NCBI GenBank assembly: GCA_964533215.1 | Contig: CAZHLJ010000001.1 | Span: 1,054,001 to 1,118,000, forward strand | Direction of reading: 5' to 3' | DNA: 64,000 bases | Source of the DNA: Bact-08 sp964533215 | Lineage (GTDB): Bacteria; Bacteroidota; Bacteroidia; Bacteroidales; UBA932 | Shown here: positions 63,364-64,000 of the stretch, in pieces | Position numbering within the stretch: position 1 is the first letter of the stretch | How the letters are laid out: the number at the start of each line of letters is the position of its first letter | Program-made: the position numbers and the translations under genes | The notes under the pieces: model-generated | What the model saw: only the letters and a program-made list of their open reading frames with translations | The model's database searches: none | Told to the model about the DNA's origin: nothing

Positions 63364-63733
63364 AATTTGACCCTACCTTTGTCTTTTTGACAACAAGATG
63401 GATAGATACACCAAAACCTACTGCAATCAGGAATATTCTTACATGAAGATTCTCGGTTGCAAAGAAAAAAGTTGCAGCAAGGGTAATCCAGAGAAGGGTA
63501 ATCGTTTTTATCTTGACCCTCAGTGGCATCCCCTCTCTGGAGATATAGTTGTGAATATACGGCCCAAGATATTTGTTGTTAAGCAGCCATTTTAACCTTT
63601 TTTTTGAGGAGTTCATGTAAAAGTAAGCAGCAAGAAGCAGAAAAGGTGTGGTTGGAAGGAGTGGTAAGAAGATGCCTATTGTGCCTAAGGCTACTAAAAT
63701 TGTGGCAATTACCAGATAAATATTTTTTTTCAA
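63362..63733 (-). CDS. YbaN/DUF454-family membrane protein
   Basis: A 123-residue membrane protein from the TTG at 63733. The hallmark GIFLPLLPTTPFLLLAAYFY (about 22-41) defines DUF454/YbaN. Earlier ATGs in the frame overlap the divergent symporter gene and lie upstream of the presumed promoter box, so they are unlikely; a TTG start (MKKNIYLV if read as Met) matches the family N-terminus. Function unknown; inner-membrane location inferred. The mapped transcription start should decide the start codon. Confidence 0.7.
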   Translation of the reverse strand: MKKNIYLVIATILVALGTIGIFLPLLPTTPFLLLAAYFYMNSSKKRLKWLLNNKYLGPYIHNYISREGMPLRVKIKTITLLWITLAATFFFATENLHVRIFLIAVGFGVSIHLVVKKTKVGSN

Positions 63734-63756
63734 GGGAGTCAGAGTTATCTTTTTTA

Positions 63757-63772
63757 TATATTTGCAAATATA
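63757..63772. promoter_or_regulatory. Palindromic divergent -7 element
   Basis: TATATTTGCAAATATA is a perfect 16-bp palindrome whose two halves each read TATATTTG, the Bacteroidota -7 box, on opposite strands. The plus-strand half serves the symporter gene (ATG 63789) and the minus-strand half the YbaN-like gene (TTG 63733). Confidence 0.6.
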
Positions 63773-63788
63773 CAACTTAACCTTAACT

Positions 63789-64000
63789 ATGAATTTATTT
63801 ACTTCTATTGCAGAGAGCATAAGTGCTGCTCTGTGGGGTTGGCCCATGATTATCCTCCTCTTGGGTACCCACTTGTATCTGACAATCATTTTGAAGTTTC
63901 CCCAAAGAAAAATTTTTACTGCAATCAAGCTCTCTGTAACCAAAGATAAAGGTGCAAGCGGAGATGTAAGTCAGTTTGGGGCCTTGTCTACAGCTTTGGC
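63789..64000 (+). CDS. Sodium:alanine symporter family protein, N-terminal part (runs off the window)
   Basis: An ATG at 63789 opens a frame that remains open to the window edge (70 codons). The sequence LWGWPMIILLLGTHLYLTI and then FGALSTAL matches the N-terminus of the AGCS (AlsT/DagA) amino acid:cation symporter family, including the first helix and the start of the QFGALSTALA loop. It probably imports alanine or glycine with sodium or protons. The gene is truncated only by the window end. Confidence 0.82.
   Translation, partial: MNLFTSIAESISAALWGWPMIILLLGTHLYLTIILKFPQRKIFTAIKLSVTKDKGASGDVSQFGALSTAL

Noticed and set aside
63734..63943. Extended N-terminus of the YbaN-like protein
   Set aside because: Overlaps the divergent symporter gene and the palindromic promoter; family members begin near residue 1 of the shorter form.

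Overview
The window looks like a chromosomal segment of a Bacteroidota bacterium, most likely of the order Bacteroidales. Support comes from Bacteroidota-type -7 boxes (TAnnTTTG) in front of many genes, a complete moxR/bat (aerotolerance) operon, tandem DUF4377 lipoprotein domains, secreted proteins with signal peptides ending in SAQ/NAQ, and compact mostly AT-rich intergenic DNA. I see no rRNA, tRNA, CRISPR array, intact insertion sequence or prophage. The species cannot be named from the sequence alone.

Layout. 1-7.97 kb: high-affinity potassium uptake operon kdpFABCDE on the minus strand, including a 31-residue kdpF, followed by the start of an SDR epimerase gene that leaves the left edge. 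8.0-13.4 kb: type II NADH dehydrogenase coupled to a cytidylate-kinase-like protein, an APC amino acid permease, a HAD phosphatase and a divergent MFS transporter. 13.4-18.8 kb: a long minus-strand run with a secreted esterase, an unusual Fpg/Nei-type glycosylase, an EFR1 flavodoxin/ferredoxin protein, a Qnr-like pentapeptide repeat protein, a methyltransferase, a double GNAT and a class IV aminotransferase. 18.9-23.7 kb: an AraC regulator divergent from a TolC-HlyD-MFS tripartite exporter. 23.7-27.3 kb: HAD mutase, a small secreted protein and an IMP dehydrogenase, flanked by two gene remnants.

27.3-36.0 kb is the metabolic centrepiece: a plus-strand operon for glutamate fermentation by the methylaspartate route (glutamate mutase S, L and E, methylaspartate ammonia-lyase, two-subunit class I fumarase/mesaconase). 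Between the lyase and the hydratase lie three proteins with no established role in the pathway: an AtuA-like/DUF1446 protein, a DUF4387 protein and a P-loop NTPase with an alanyl-tRNA-synthetase-like C-terminal motif. This trio is the best candidate for an undescribed component. Citramalate lyase, needed to finish the route, is not in the window.

36-51.6 kb is accessory: lipoprotein, PD40 protein, AraC-GyrI regulator, mini M50-type membrane peptidase, DUF6144-like protein, a redox gene cluster (ADH, secreted flavodoxin, cupin/carboxymuconolactone decarboxylase, aldo/keto reductase) divergent from an AraC regulator, MBL hydrolase, HxlR regulator, DJ-1-like protein, acyltransferase, PDZ protein and truA. 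51.6-59.7 kb is the moxR-DUF58-bat operon. 59.7-64 kb: M28 and S41 peptidases, thiol peroxidase, a YbaN-like protein and the start of a sodium:alanine symporter gene at the right edge.

A recurrent oddity is deletion scars. Four minus-strand loci (MBL-fold, C45-type, S41 peptidase, and a TMEM175-like gene fused to a cupin/CMD gene) look like genes cut by internal or terminal deletions, and one bat protein lacks the expected signal peptide. They may reflect real genome decay or assembly error. All functional calls rest on motif reading and family knowledge; no database search was run.
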